The notes under the pieces are model-generated. The model was not told where the DNA came from, made no database searches, and was given only the letters and a program-made list of their open reading frames with translations. The position numbers and the translations under genes are program-made. Below are positions 19,162-28,374 of a DNA stretch of 64,000 bases, piece after piece. This stretch comes from Pseudoalteromonas rubra. Lineage in GTDB: Bacteria > Pseudomonadota > Gammaproteobacteria > Enterobacterales > Alteromonadaceae. The first letter of the stretch is position 1; each line of letters opens with the position of its first letter. The DNA lies in the NCBI RefSeq assembly GCF_000238295.3, contig NZ_AHCD03000044.1, positions 1,324,598-1,388,597 of the forward strand. Direction: 5' to 3'.

Positions 19162-19175
19162 TGAATACGTATTCA
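19162..19175. promoter_or_regulatory. 14-bp perfect palindrome upstream of GH92
   Basis: TGAATACGTATTCA is its own reverse complement. It lies 24 bp before the LacI-type operator and 69 bp before the GH92 ATG, where an activator or second repressor could bind. Regulator unknown. Confidence 0.5.
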
Positions 19176-19198
19176 TTTGCGGTGTAAGATAGTGTTAA

Positions 19199-19212
19199 TT
19201 GGAACGGTCCAA
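19199..19212. promoter_or_regulatory. LacI-type palindromic operator (mannose locus, site 2)
   Basis: TTGGAACGGTCCAA, identical in its 14-bp core to the site at 17701-17714, 31 bp upstream of the GH92 ATG. The pair makes a small regulon covering the hydrolase, the transporter and the isomerase-kinase operon. Confidence 0.8.
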
Positions 19213-19243
19213 ATAATAACAATTAGGTATTAAGGAGAGGTGC

Positions 19244-21595
19244 ATGTATCGCATCGTATCAGTAGCGACTATGGCTACTTTGATATCTGTCTCATCACTG
19301 GGAATGGCAAAAGCGTCAAATACTCAGTGGGTAGACCCATTTATAGGCACCGGCGGAGACGGTCATACGTTTCCAGGTGCGGTTGTCCCCTTTGGTATGG
19401 TCCAGCTCAGCCCGGACACGGATAACCCAATGCGTGGTGTATCACCGCAGCCGGAAATTTACAAGCGTTGCGCAGGTTACCATTATGATGACACCACCAT
19501 AGTTGGCTTTTCTCATACACACTTTTCCGGCACAGGCCACTCGGATCTTGGGGATTTGCTGGTTATGCCTATCAGTGGTGAGGTTAAAACTGATCCCGGG
19601 ACCGCAGAAAATCCCGATGCGGGCTATCGTTCGCGGTTTTCACATGATCAGGAATGGGCAGAAGCCGGTTATTATGGGGTAGAACTGCAAGATTATAATA
19701 TTAAGGCAGAGTTAACGGCCAGCCCCCGCGTTGGTATGCACCAGTACACGTTTAAAAATGGCGGCGAAGGCCATGTTCTGTTTGACCTGACCAGCGCAAT
19801 TTATAATTTTGAAAATAAAGTGATTTGGAGTGATATTCGCAAGATCAATGACACCACTTTGGTTGCTTATCGGGCAACTAACGGGTGGGCGCGTAATCGC
19901 CAGATGTACTTTGCCATTGAATTTTCTCAGCCAATAGATAGCTACCGTTTCATCAATGAAGATAACATGCGTTATCGTTGTATGGATTGTCTCGGTAAGG
20001 AAAAGCACTCAACGATTGAAAACAAAGCTGTCAAAATGACTGCGGGCAAAGCGGTTAAATTCGTAGCCAGTTTTGACAATGTAGAGAGCAAACCGCTGCA
20101 AATCAAAGTGGCGTTATCTGCTGTCAGTCGCAGTAATGCACTAGTAAACCTGACGGCGGAGATCCCGCACTGGGACTTCAACAAAGTTCGCAAAGCCGCC
20201 AGTGCGCAATGGGCATCTTATTTAGATAAAGTCGACGTTGAAGGCACGCGCTCAGAAAAGCGTCAATTTTACACCGCACTTTACCACGCATTACAGGCAC
20301 CCAGCCTCTATCAGGACGTCAACGGGCAATATCGCGGTGTCGATGGCGAAATCCATGATGGCAAGGATTTCGAACATTACACGCTTTATTCGCTGTGGGA
20401 TACTTATCGCGCGCTTCATCCGCTGTTGACCTATATAGACCCAGACAGAGTCTCGGGTATGATCCAGTCAATGCTGGTGCACTATCAGCAAAGCTACGAA
20501 AAAATGTTGCCTATCTGGTCATTCCACGCTCACGAAACCTGGACCATGATTGGTTATCACGCAGTGTCTGTTATTGCTGATGCTTACCTTAAGGGGATCC
20601 GCGATTATGATGTTGATTTGGCAGTAGAGGCCATCATTAACACCGCAAATAACCCGGTTTACGATGCAATCCCGGAATATAAAAAGTACGGTTATGTTCC
20701 TATGGATGTATTACCCGAATCTGTTTCGATTACGCTGGAATATGCCTATGACGACTTTGCTATTGCCAGAATGTTCGAGGCAATGGGTAAAAGCGAGCAG
20801 GCTAAACACTACTATGCCCGGGCAATGAGCTACAAGAATGTGTTTGACCCACAAAGCGGCTTTATGCGCGGTCGTGATAGCCAGGGCCGCTGGGATCCTG
20901 AATTCAATGCGTTTAAAGCTAAGTACATGGGACCTTTCACGGAGGGTAACGCAATGCAGTACAGCTTTTACGTGCCGCAGGACGTCGCTGGCCTTATTGA
21001 GTTAATGGGTGGAGATGAAGCATTCACTCAACGACTGGATGAGTTGTTCGATACGCCGCTGTCACATGACATGATAAAAGAGCACGAGGACATTGCGGGC
21101 CTTATCGGGAATTATGCGCACGGCAATGAGCCTAGCCATCACATCGCTTATTTATATAACTATGCGGGCAAGCCATGGAAAACTCAGGAGCGTATCCGTC
21201 AGATTATGGATACATTGAGTTCAGACAAGCCTGACGGACTTGCTGGTAATGACGACGTTGGCCAAATGTCTGCCTGGTATATTTTCTCTGCAATGGGTTT
21301 TTATCCTGTAGCACCAGGCGATCTGGCTTACGCGATTGGTGCGCCTCAGACCCCTAAGGTCACTCTGAAGCTGGCAAACGGTAAACGATTCACAACTACA
21401 GCAGTGGGTTTGAGCGATACCAACAAGTACATTCAGTCAGTCACCCTAAATGGCAAGGCGCTGCAACGCAGTTACCTGACTCATGACGACATCATGACTG
21501 GCGGAGAGCTGAAATATGTGATGGGCGACAAACCAAATAAACAATGGGGCAAGACTGTTACAGCCAGACCGCCTTCTATGTCAGAGTATAAATAA
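19244..21595 (+). CDS. GH92 alpha-mannosidase, exported
   Basis: 783 aa with a signal peptide ending near MAKAS-NTQW. GH92 signatures start at once: WVDPFIGTGGDGHTFPGAVVPFGMVQ and GFSHTHFSGTGHSDLGD. The catalytic-domain segments NYAHGNEPSHHIAYLYNYAG and GNDDVGQMSAWYIFSAMGFYP follow later. The family is calcium-dependent and removes alpha-linked mannose from mannans or N-glycans by inversion; linkage preference cannot be read here. The start has a strong AAGGAGAGG Shine-Dalgarno. The stop codon shares one base with the ATG of the next gene. Confidence 0.96.
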   Translation: MYRIVSVATMATLISVSSLGMAKASNTQWVDPFIGTGGDGHTFPGAVVPFGMVQLSPDTDNPMRGVSPQPEIYKRCAGYHYDDTTIVGFSHTHFSGTGHSDLGDLLVMPISGEVKTDPGTAENPDAGYRSRFSHDQEWAEAGYYGVELQDYNIKAELTASPRVGMHQYTFKNGGEGHVLFDLTSAIYNFENKVIWSDIRKINDTTLVAYRATNGWARNRQMYFAIEFSQPIDSYRFINEDNMRYRCMDCLGKEKHSTIENKAVKMTAGKAVKFVASFDNVESKPLQIKVALSAVSRSNALVNLTAEIPHWDFNKVRKAASAQWASYLDKVDVEGTRSEKRQFYTALYHALQAPSLYQDVNGQYRGVDGEIHDGKDFEHYTLYSLWDTYRALHPLLTYIDPDRVSGMIQSMLVHYQQSYEKMLPIWSFHAHETWTMIGYHAVSVIADAYLKGIRDYDVDLAVEAIINTANNPVYDAIPEYKKYGYVPMDVLPESVSITLEYAYDDFAIARMFEAMGKSEQAKHYYARAMSYKNVFDPQSGFMRGRDSQGRWDPEFNAFKAKYMGPFTEGNAMQYSFYVPQDVAGLIELMGGDEAFTQRLDELFDTPLSHDMIKEHEDIAGLIGNYAHGNEPSHHIAYLYNYAGKPWKTQERIRQIMDTLSSDKPDGLAGNDDVGQMSAWYIFSAMGFYPVAPGDLAYAIGAPQTPKVTLKLANGKRFTTTAVGLSDTNKYIQSVTLNGKALQRSYLTHDDIMTGGELKYVMGDKPNKQWGKTVTARPPSMSEYK

Positions 21596-22347
21596 TGAAA
21601 GCGTTTAGGGTATGTCAGGTAGCCTGTGCACTATTCATGTCGGCGTCACTCTCTGCTGCTGAGATAAACACTCAGCTAAAGCCGCTTGCTTTTGATGCTG
21701 ATATCGCATGGCAGCAGTTTGTGTTGCCAAATGTGACAATCAGAAACTTCAGCAAATCAAGCCCTGGGGTTTGGCAGTATGTTGATATCAGGCTGGTAAG
21801 GCAGATTTCATATAATGTAGCAAGGCTGCTCTATAAGGATATGTCTGTGGCCCCTCAGCTGCCTGAAATTGAAATCATTCTGGAAGACATGAAAGGGGTT
21901 GCGTACAAAGAGGGGGATTTTAATGGTGCGAAAATACACATCAGCGCTCAATACCTCGCGAAATTTGCCGAAGGCAAGTCGCAGCAAGCATTGTATGATG
22001 AATTGATTGGTGTGTTGTACCATGAAATAGCCCATGCTTATCAATTTGATGATAATAATTACAAAGAGATAGGCCTTGTGATAGAAGGGATTGCGGATGT
22101 GGTGCGTATGAAAGCAGGGTACGTTGATCCGGGCTTTCGTAAGCCCGGCGGTAACTTCGACTCAGGATACAAAACCACCGCGTTTTTTATTCACTGGCTT
22201 GAAGCAACCGGCTATCCTCATCTGCTGGTTGACCTGAATGGACAGCTAGACCCAAATGATGACAAAAAGTGGAGCTGGCAGACTTTCTCTGAGCATTCAG
22301 GGATCGATTTGTCGCTTAGCTGGCAGGCTTATCAATCACAGCTTTAG
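21595..22347 (+). CDS. Basic secretory protein family putative metalloprotease
   Basis: 250 aa with a signal peptide ending ...LSAA-EIN. It carries a zincin-type helix LYHEIAHAYQ, with a downstream conserved IEGIADVVRMKAGY, matching the plant basic secretory protein (BSP) family found in many marine bacteria. Exported hydrolase; substrate unknown. Its ATG overlaps the GH92 stop by one base (TAATG), so it is translationally coupled to the mannosidase, which suggests a glycoprotein target. Confidence 0.82.
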   Translation: MKAFRVCQVACALFMSASLSAAEINTQLKPLAFDADIAWQQFVLPNVTIRNFSKSSPGVWQYVDIRLVRQISYNVARLLYKDMSVAPQLPEIEIILEDMKGVAYKEGDFNGAKIHISAQYLAKFAEGKSQQALYDELIGVLYHEIAHAYQFDDNNYKEIGLVIEGIADVVRMKAGYVDPGFRKPGGNFDSGYKTTAFFIHWLEATGYPHLLVDLNGQLDPNDDKKWSWQTFSEHSGIDLSLSWQAYQSQL

Positions 22348-22376
22348 CATTTTTTGATAATTATTGTGTGTCCTAC

Positions 22377-22403
22377 AAAGGTGAGAAATATCTCACCTTT
22401 TTT
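22377..22403 (+). terminator. Terminator of the GH92 operon
   Basis: AAAGGTGAGA, loop AATA, TCTCACCTTT followed by TTT: a perfect 10-bp stem 29 bp after the stop. Confidence 0.9.
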
Positions 22404-22570
22404 CGTTCCTGACGTTGACACTTGTCTAATAACCATTCAATTGAAAAATAAATCGTGAAAACAAGTGTATAATTGACTTAAGGCAGCAAAAGTTTCGCCG
22501 ATAAGGTAAGACAAACTCGTTAAGATTTGGTAAAACAAATTTGTATTAGCAGAATTAAGACAGGATCCCC

Positions 22571-24460
22571 ATGTTTAGTGCGCTTAAATTTACAACTAAA
22601 ATAACACTGGCCGCTTCATTGGTGCTGGTGATCGTGCTCTCCCTTTTTACCGTGAACAACTTTATTCTGATGCGCTCACAAACGCAGGCTCAGCTGACCC
22701 TGGTATTGCAGGAAATCTCCGAGTCCGTGTCGCAAAACATTGCAAACTGGTTGAACGACAGACTGGATATTGTCAGTTCTGTTGCCAGCGGTCATCGTCG
22801 TGATGATGCAACCGCAGATATATTGCGCCGGGTACAAACCGCGCATGAAGCCGGGCACTTCAAAAATACCTTCATTGGTACACCAGACGGCCAGTTCGTC
22901 CTGAACGACACGACGGTCGTGTTACCAAGTGATTTTGATGCCACCCAAAGGCCCTGGTATAAACTCGCAGAGCGTAAAAGAGACACCGCATTTACGACCC
23001 CTTATATAGATGTAACCAGTAATGAGCTGACCATTACGGCAGTGGTGCCTATTATGAACAATGGTCGCTTCTCTGGTGTTGCCGGCGGCGACATAGATAT
23101 GGCCACCATTACTGATATCGTCAATGAAATAGATTTTCTTGGTTATGGATATGGCTTTTTGCTAGACGCCGAAGGGCGGATCCTGAGCCACCCGGACACC
23201 CAGCTGAATGACAAACCAATGGTTGATTTATTCGGCACCAAATTACCGCTCACTGAAACATTCGCAGAGTTAGAAATCGATGGAAAAGAAAAGCTGGTTT
23301 CTTTTGTCGCAATGCGCGGCATCAAAAACGTAGATTGGTATTTAGGCGTAGTGATAGACAAAGAGATTGCCTACAGCTCCGTCGCTTCATTTCGCAATAT
23401 GGCACTAATCTATATGCTGGTGGGCGTAGTGGTCATAGTAGTGATGTTACAACTGCTGCTCAAATATCTGATGCGACCTATGGTTCACCTGAATGAGGCA
23501 ATTAAAGACATAGCCCAGGGTGAAGGTGACCTGACACGTCGGCTGGATGTAGAAAACAACGATGAATTTGGTGAACTATCGAATTATTTCAATTTGTTTG
23601 TAGACAAAATTCACGAGAGTATCTCTAAGGTCAAAGAAACCACACTGGCGCTTGAACAGGTTATGGCTGGGTTACAGTCCCAAACTCAGGGTGCCCTGGA
23701 CATTTATACTGAGCAAACCAAGCGTACCGACAGTGTCGCTACTGCAATTAACCAATTGTCATCCAGTGCGGTTGAGATTTCTAATAATGCCAAGCATGCG
23801 TCTGAACTTGCCACTGAAGCAAACAGCCTGTCGAGTCAGGGGCAGGTTGCATTAAATGCCAATATTGAAGAAATTGGTTCTCTCAGCGCTAAAATGCAAA
23901 AAGCACAATCAACAATTGATGGTCTGGATAAACTGACCGCAAGCATAGGTCAGGTGTTAGAAGTCATCAAAGGGGTTAGTGAGCAAACTAACCTGCTGGC
24001 ACTCAATGCAGCGATAGAAGCGGCACGTGCGGGTGAGGCCGGTCGGGGCTTTGCCGTGGTTGCAGACGAAGTCAGACAGCTTGCACAGCGCACTCAGGAG
24101 TCGACACAGGAAATTGAAAATACCATTGGTGAGCTGCAACAGGGCTCAGCATCGGCCGTTGCCGTGATGAAATCAAGTATTGATGATTCCAGTAACAGTG
24201 CAGAACAGGCCCAGTCTGCTGGAACTAAGATGCAGGAAGTTACTCACGCTATTGACTCTATTGATGGTGTGAATCATGCCGTTGCGAGCGCAACACAAGA
24301 GCAGAATGCAGTGATCCAGTCCCTTGACAGTGACATTCACGGGATAAGTGATTTATGTGTTGAGGGCAGCGACAGCCTGACAAAAACATTGCAAGAATGC
24401 CAGACGCTAAAATTGCAATTTGATGAACTCGAAAATATGCTCGCCAAATTTAAAGTATAA
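22571..24460 (+). CDS. Methyl-accepting chemotaxis protein with dCache domain
   Basis: 629 aa: TM1 at about 10-32; periplasmic dCache domain at about 36-275 containing ATQRPWYKLAERKRDTAFTTPYID; TM2 at about 281-301; HAMP at about 302-355; then the coiled-coil signalling domain with the conserved hairpin tip EQTNLLALNAAIEAARAGE. The dCache stretch RPWYK...Y and a later GGDID resemble the amino-acid-binding dCache motif, but Phe replaces the first Tyr, so the ligand is uncertain. No C-terminal CheR-binding pentapeptide. Monocistronic. Confidence 0.93.
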   Translation: MFSALKFTTKITLAASLVLVIVLSLFTVNNFILMRSQTQAQLTLVLQEISESVSQNIANWLNDRLDIVSSVASGHRRDDATADILRRVQTAHEAGHFKNTFIGTPDGQFVLNDTTVVLPSDFDATQRPWYKLAERKRDTAFTTPYIDVTSNELTITAVVPIMNNGRFSGVAGGDIDMATITDIVNEIDFLGYGYGFLLDAEGRILSHPDTQLNDKPMVDLFGTKLPLTETFAELEIDGKEKLVSFVAMRGIKNVDWYLGVVIDKEIAYSSVASFRNMALIYMLVGVVVIVVMLQLLLKYLMRPMVHLNEAIKDIAQGEGDLTRRLDVENNDEFGELSNYFNLFVDKIHESISKVKETTLALEQVMAGLQSQTQGALDIYTEQTKRTDSVATAINQLSSSAVEISNNAKHASELATEANSLSSQGQVALNANIEEIGSLSAKMQKAQSTIDGLDKLTASIGQVLEVIKGVSEQTNLLALNAAIEAARAGEAGRGFAVVADEVRQLAQRTQESTQEIENTIGELQQGSASAVAVMKSSIDDSSNSAEQAQSAGTKMQEVTHAIDSIDGVNHAVASATQEQNAVIQSLDSDIHGISDLCVEGSDSLTKTLQECQTLKLQFDELENMLAKFKV

Positions 24461-24467
24461 TCCTTTT

Positions 24468-24494
24468 AAAGGCTGCATGATTGCAGCCTTTTTT
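24468..24494 (+). terminator. Terminator after the chemoreceptor gene
   Basis: AAAGGCTGCA, loop TGAT, TGCAGCCTTT then TTTT, 7 bp after the stop. Confidence 0.9.
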
Positions 24495-24647
24495 ATTTAT
24501 TGCATCAAAATAAACAATTCCCTCCATGAATTATATATGACAGCTGTAACCTAACTGTATTGTTAGCGCAACATGGGTGTCATTTAGGCACATTAGACTG
24601 CACGCAATTCCAATATAGCAACAAGCAAATATTAAAAGGTGTATGCG

Positions 24648-25400
24648 ATGAAGTGCGTTAACCACTTGCTATTAGCAGGTATGGTCGCTGTTGCGGCTAA
24701 TGCTCAGGCAAATGATCTGAACAAAGTCATTGACTCAAGTTCGGCAATCAATCAGTCCGCTCTACAGTCTCAAAATAAAATCAACTCGATTGCAGACGAT
24801 ATGCAGTCAAGATTACAAAAATTCAGAACGCTGAATAAAGAGATCGATGGCCTGGTAGTGTATAACGGCCAACTCGATAAGCAGATAAAAAATCAATTAG
24901 AAGAAATGGCTGCTATCAATGAGTCAATGGATCAGGTATCCGTGATCGAGCGTCAAATCACCCCTCTGATGATGCGCATGATCACAGGTCTTGATCAATT
25001 CGTTTCTTTGGATGTGCCGTTTTTGAAAGAAGAGCGTGCAGAGCGTATTGCTAAGCTACAGGCAATGATGGATCGCGCAGACGTTTCTTCCAGTGAAAAG
25101 TTTCGTCGTGTTTTAGAAGCCTATCAGGTAGAAGTTGAATACGGTCGCACGATTGAAGCGTATTCAGCTCTGTTAACTGTTGATGGTCAGGAACGCGAAG
25201 TTGATATGCTGCGCATCGGACGTCTTGAACTTCTTTATGTAACGAAAGACGGCAGCAAAGCTGGTAGCTGGAACAAAGACAGCAAGTCATTCACAGCACT
25301 GCCAGACACCAATATCAGTCAAATCAACAAAGGTATCCGCATTGCACGTAAGCAACTTGCCCCGGATATGTTAACTCTGCCAATTCAGGCTGCAGAATAA
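24648..25400 (+). CDS. DUF3450 periplasmic coiled-coil protein of TonB2 cluster
   Basis: 250 aa, signal peptide ending ...ANAQA-NDL, then a long helical region (QNKINSIADDMQSRLQKF and following) typical of DUF3450. It leads a gene string repeated across Alteromonadales and Vibrio: DUF3450, TtpC, ExbB, ExbD, TonB, TPR. It presumably contacts the periplasmic part of TtpC. The ATG at 24648 is chosen because AAAGGTG lies 7 nt upstream; GTG 24639 is in frame but overlaps that ribosome-binding site. Confidence 0.85.
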   Translation: MKCVNHLLLAGMVAVAANAQANDLNKVIDSSSAINQSALQSQNKINSIADDMQSRLQKFRTLNKEIDGLVVYNGQLDKQIKNQLEEMAAINESMDQVSVIERQITPLMMRMITGLDQFVSLDVPFLKEERAERIAKLQAMMDRADVSSSEKFRRVLEAYQVEVEYGRTIEAYSALLTVDGQEREVDMLRIGRLELLYVTKDGSKAGSWNKDSKSFTALPDTNISQINKGIRIARKQLAPDMLTLPIQAAE

Positions 25401-25407
25401 GAGGTAT

Positions 25408-26781
25408 ATGATGAACTTTTTTAAATCTTTCAGCCTAAAAACCGTTATGGCAGCGACACTGGCGCTGTCGAGCTCCGCATTTGCAGCTGAGCAGGCAATG
25501 GACCTGGATACGCTGTTGAAGCAACTTGAGCAAGGCCAGAGTGCACAAAATGCACAAAACGCCCAGCGTGAAGCTCAGTTCAAAGCACAGCAGAGTGAAC
25601 AGGTAAGAATGCTTCGCGAGTTAACGTCTAACCGCGATGGTGAGCTAAATCGTTCAGAGCGTCTCGAAACTCAGTTTGAAGAAAACGAAATTAAACTAGG
25701 CAACCTCAGCGATACGCTTTCAAAGCGCATGGGTTCACTAAAAGAGTTGTTTGGTGTTCTGCAGCAGGTTGCTGGCGATTCAAGCAACAAGTTCCGGACT
25801 TCAGTTGTTTCTGCAGAAATTCCTAACCGTAGCGCCTTTATGGACGATATGGCCAAACGTATGGGCTCAAGCACAAAGCTTGCTTCAATTGAAGATATTG
25901 AAAAGGTGTGGGTAGAGCTGCAGCGTGAAATGACGGAGCAGGGTAAAGTATCTCGTTATACCTCAGATGTTATTGTTGCTGGTGGTACTAAAACGCAAAA
26001 AGAAGTACTGCGTGTTGGTGCATTCAACCTGATTGCAGACGGTAAATACCTGTCTTATAACCCTGAAACTAACACATTGTCTGAACTAACGCGTCAGCCA
26101 ACGGCTCGTTTCACACAAAGCGCTGCTGAGCTTCAGAGTGCACAATCTGGCATTGTTGATTTTGCCCTTGACCCGACTGGTGGCTCAATCCTGGGTCTGT
26201 TGGTTCAGGCGCCAAACACCAAAGAGCAGGTTGAGCAAGGTGGTGCAGTAGGTTATGTCATCCTTGGTGTTGGTCTGCTGGCATTATTGATTGCGCTAGA
26301 GCGTTTCGTATCACTGATGATTATGGGTGCTAAGATCAATCGCCAGCTGAAAGACTCTGTTGCTCGTGAAGACAACCCGCTGGGTCGTGTGATGAAAGTT
26401 AAAGAGCAATACCCTGATGTTGCATACGACACACTTGAACTGAAATTAAGCGAAGCAATTTTGCGAGAAATGCCAAAAATTACCCGTAACCTGACACTGA
26501 TTAAAATCATCTCGGTAGTCGCGCCACTGTTGGGCCTGTTAGGTACCGTAACCGGTATGATTAACACCTTCCAGGCAATCACACTGTTCGGTACAGGTGA
26601 CCCGAAACTAATGGCAGGTGGTATCTCTACGGCGTTGGTAACAACGGTACTGGGTCTGGTAGTGGCTATCCCAACCGTATTCCTTTATACCCTGCTTAAC
26701 ACACGCTCTCGTAATCTGCTGCTTATCTTGCAAGAGCAAAGCGCTGGAATCATCGCTGAACGTAGCGAGAAAGGAGCGTAA
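25408..26781 (+). CDS. TtpC-like ExbB/TolQ family protein with periplasmic domain
   Basis: 457 aa. A signal peptide and a long periplasmic coiled-coil region (about 25-260, Gln-rich: LEQGQSAQNAQNAQREAQ) precede a C-terminal MotA/TolQ/ExbB unit with TM segments near 275-300, 365-390 and 410-430. The latter contains APLLGLLGTVTGMINTF and GGISTALVTTVLGLVVAIP. This extended form is the TtpC component of TonB2 systems, needed in Vibrio to link TonB2 to the outer membrane. Two adjacent ATGs at 25408 and 25411 follow a GAGG. Confidence 0.88.
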   Translation: MMNFFKSFSLKTVMAATLALSSSAFAAEQAMDLDTLLKQLEQGQSAQNAQNAQREAQFKAQQSEQVRMLRELTSNRDGELNRSERLETQFEENEIKLGNLSDTLSKRMGSLKELFGVLQQVAGDSSNKFRTSVVSAEIPNRSAFMDDMAKRMGSSTKLASIEDIEKVWVELQREMTEQGKVSRYTSDVIVAGGTKTQKEVLRVGAFNLIADGKYLSYNPETNTLSELTRQPTARFTQSAAELQSAQSGIVDFALDPTGGSILGLLVQAPNTKEQVEQGGAVGYVILGVGLLALLIALERFVSLMIMGAKINRQLKDSVAREDNPLGRVMKVKEQYPDVAYDTLELKLSEAILREMPKITRNLTLIKIISVVAPLLGLLGTVTGMINTFQAITLFGTGDPKLMAGGISTALVTTVLGLVVAIPTVFLYTLLNTRSRNLLLILQEQSAGIIAERSEKGA

Positions 26782-26783
26782 TT

Positions 26784-27311
26784 GTGGTTCTTTTAGTAGA
26801 TGCAATTAATGCGCTACGTGAGTTCCTAGATACAGGTGGCCAGGTTCTCCTGGTCATCGGACTGGTCACTTTTCTGATGTGGCTGTTGATCCTCGAACGT
26901 TTCATGTTTGTTTTCGGCAAATTCAGAACTTATCGCAAAGATCTGCTGAATAGCTGGAGCAGCCGAGAGGAGAGAAACAGCTGGAATGCAGAGCAGATAC
27001 GCCAGGCCATGATCTCACGAGCCGGTATTCAGCTTAACAGTAATCTGCCTTACATCAACGTGATGGTTGCCTTATGTCCGCTATTAGGTCTGCTAGGTAC
27101 GGTCACCGGTATGATTGAAGTATTTAATGTAATGGCAATCACAGGTTCCGGCAGTGCGCGTTCGATGGCAGCCGGTGTGTCTAAAGCCACTATCCCAACA
27201 ATGGCGGGAATGGTTGGCGCGCTTTCCGGGGTATTTGCCTCGACTTTCTTACAACGTAAGGCTAAGCGCGAAGTAGAACTGTTAGAAGACAAGCTGTTGC
27301 TTGATCACTAG
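26784..27311 (+). CDS. exbB: ExbB2 proton-channel subunit
   Basis: 175 aa from a GTG start with AAGGAG 7 nt upstream. Three TM segments. Family signature LCPLLGLLGTVTGMIEVF and AAGVSKATIPTMAGMVGALSGVFA. Part of the inner-membrane proton-driven motor; overlap and spacing with TtpC (2 bp) and ExbD (20 bp) show one operon. The short form complements the long TtpC version just upstream. Confidence 0.93.
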   Translation: MVLLVDAINALREFLDTGGQVLLVIGLVTFLMWLLILERFMFVFGKFRTYRKDLLNSWSSREERNSWNAEQIRQAMISRAGIQLNSNLPYINVMVALCPLLGLLGTVTGMIEVFNVMAITGSGSARSMAAGVSKATIPTMAGMVGALSGVFASTFLQRKAKREVELLEDKLLLDH

Positions 27312-27331
27312 AAAAGATTTGAGGAAACATA

Positions 27332-27742
27332 ATGAGAGCTCCATTAGCTAAGGTTTTTCAGGAAGAAGAAGCCGAAGAAATTAACATGACCCCGATGCTG
27401 GACGTTGTATTTATCATGCTTATCTTCTTCATCGTAACGGCGTCGTTCGTTAAAGAAGCCGGTATCGATGTGAACCGCCCGGAAGCTGCAACAGCAGTCA
27501 AAAAGCAGCGTGCCAATATCCTGGTCGCGATTTCTGACAAAGGTGAAATTTGGATTAACAAACGCCAGGTTGATATTCGTGCTGTACAGGCAAATATTGA
27601 ACGTCTTAAAGCGGAAAATCCTCAGGGAAGCGTTGTTATTCAGGCAGATAAAAAAGCAACGACTGACACCTTAATCAAGGTAATGGATGCATCTCGTGCC
27701 GCAGGCGCGTTTGATGTCTCAATTGCTGCACAGGAATCATAG
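27332..27742 (+). CDS. exbD: ExbD2 motor subunit
   Basis: 136 aa. N-terminal cytoplasmic EEEAEEINMTPMLDVVFIMLIFFIVTASF: the single TM with its essential proton-carrying Asp in MLDVVF. A periplasmic ExbD/TolR domain follows. Works with ExbB2 and TonB2 encoded on either side. Confidence 0.94.
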   Translation: MRAPLAKVFQEEEAEEINMTPMLDVVFIMLIFFIVTASFVKEAGIDVNRPEAATAVKKQRANILVAISDKGEIWINKRQVDIRAVQANIERLKAENPQGSVVIQADKKATTDTLIKVMDASRAAGAFDVSIAAQES

Positions 27743-27751
27743 GATTAGAAA

Positions 27752-28357
27752 ATGCGTTACTTACTAGCACTCGTTATTGCAGGTATTGTGACTTTTTTCT
27801 TGTTTCTCGGTATGCAAGCACTGATCACAGGCGGTGAAGGCAAGATGGACGAGCCGGTAAAAGGCAACGTTCTAGACTTTGTACGCTTGAAAAAAGAAGA
27901 AACAGTTCAGAAAAAAGAACGCAAACCACAAAAGCCGCCAACACCAAAAGAGCCGCCTCCGCCAATGGATGCACCGCAGATGCAAAGTAATAATCTCGAT
28001 GCAGCTGGTGCGGACTTCAATTTCAGCGCAGATGTGGCAGCCGATGTAGACCTCGCAGGAGGCTTGGCGCTTGAATCCAGCGATGGTGAATATCTGCCAA
28101 TCGTTAAAGTGGCACCTGTCTATCCAAGACGTGCACTTTCTCGCGGAATTGAAGGCTATGTCATCGTTGAGTTTATCGTAACCAAACAAGGCACAGTGAG
28201 AGATCCGGTCGTCGTTAAAGCTGAGCCCGAGAACATTTTTGAACGTGCCGCAATGGATGCAGCGTTGAAATTTAAGTACAAGCCTCGTGTTGTGAACGGT
28301 GAAGCGGTGGAAGTAGCCGGAGTTCAGAACAAGATCTCATTCCAGATCAACGGCTAA
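27752..28357 (+). CDS. tonB: TonB2 energy transducer
   Basis: 201 aa: N-terminal TM anchor (about 4-26), Pro/Lys linker (KPQKPPTPKEPPPPMDAP) and a C-terminal TonB domain with VAPVYPRRALSRGIEGYVIV. That domain has the conserved YP motif that pairs with receptor TonB boxes. Short, as usual for TonB2 proteins. Starts 9 bp after exbD. Confidence 0.94.
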   Translation: MRYLLALVIAGIVTFFLFLGMQALITGGEGKMDEPVKGNVLDFVRLKKEETVQKKERKPQKPPTPKEPPPPMDAPQMQSNNLDAAGADFNFSADVAADVDLAGGLALESSDGEYLPIVKVAPVYPRRALSRGIEGYVIVEFIVTKQGTVRDPVVVKAEPENIFERAAMDAALKFKYKPRVVNGEAVEVAGVQNKISFQING

Positions 28358-28374
28358 CAGACAAAGGTGCGATT

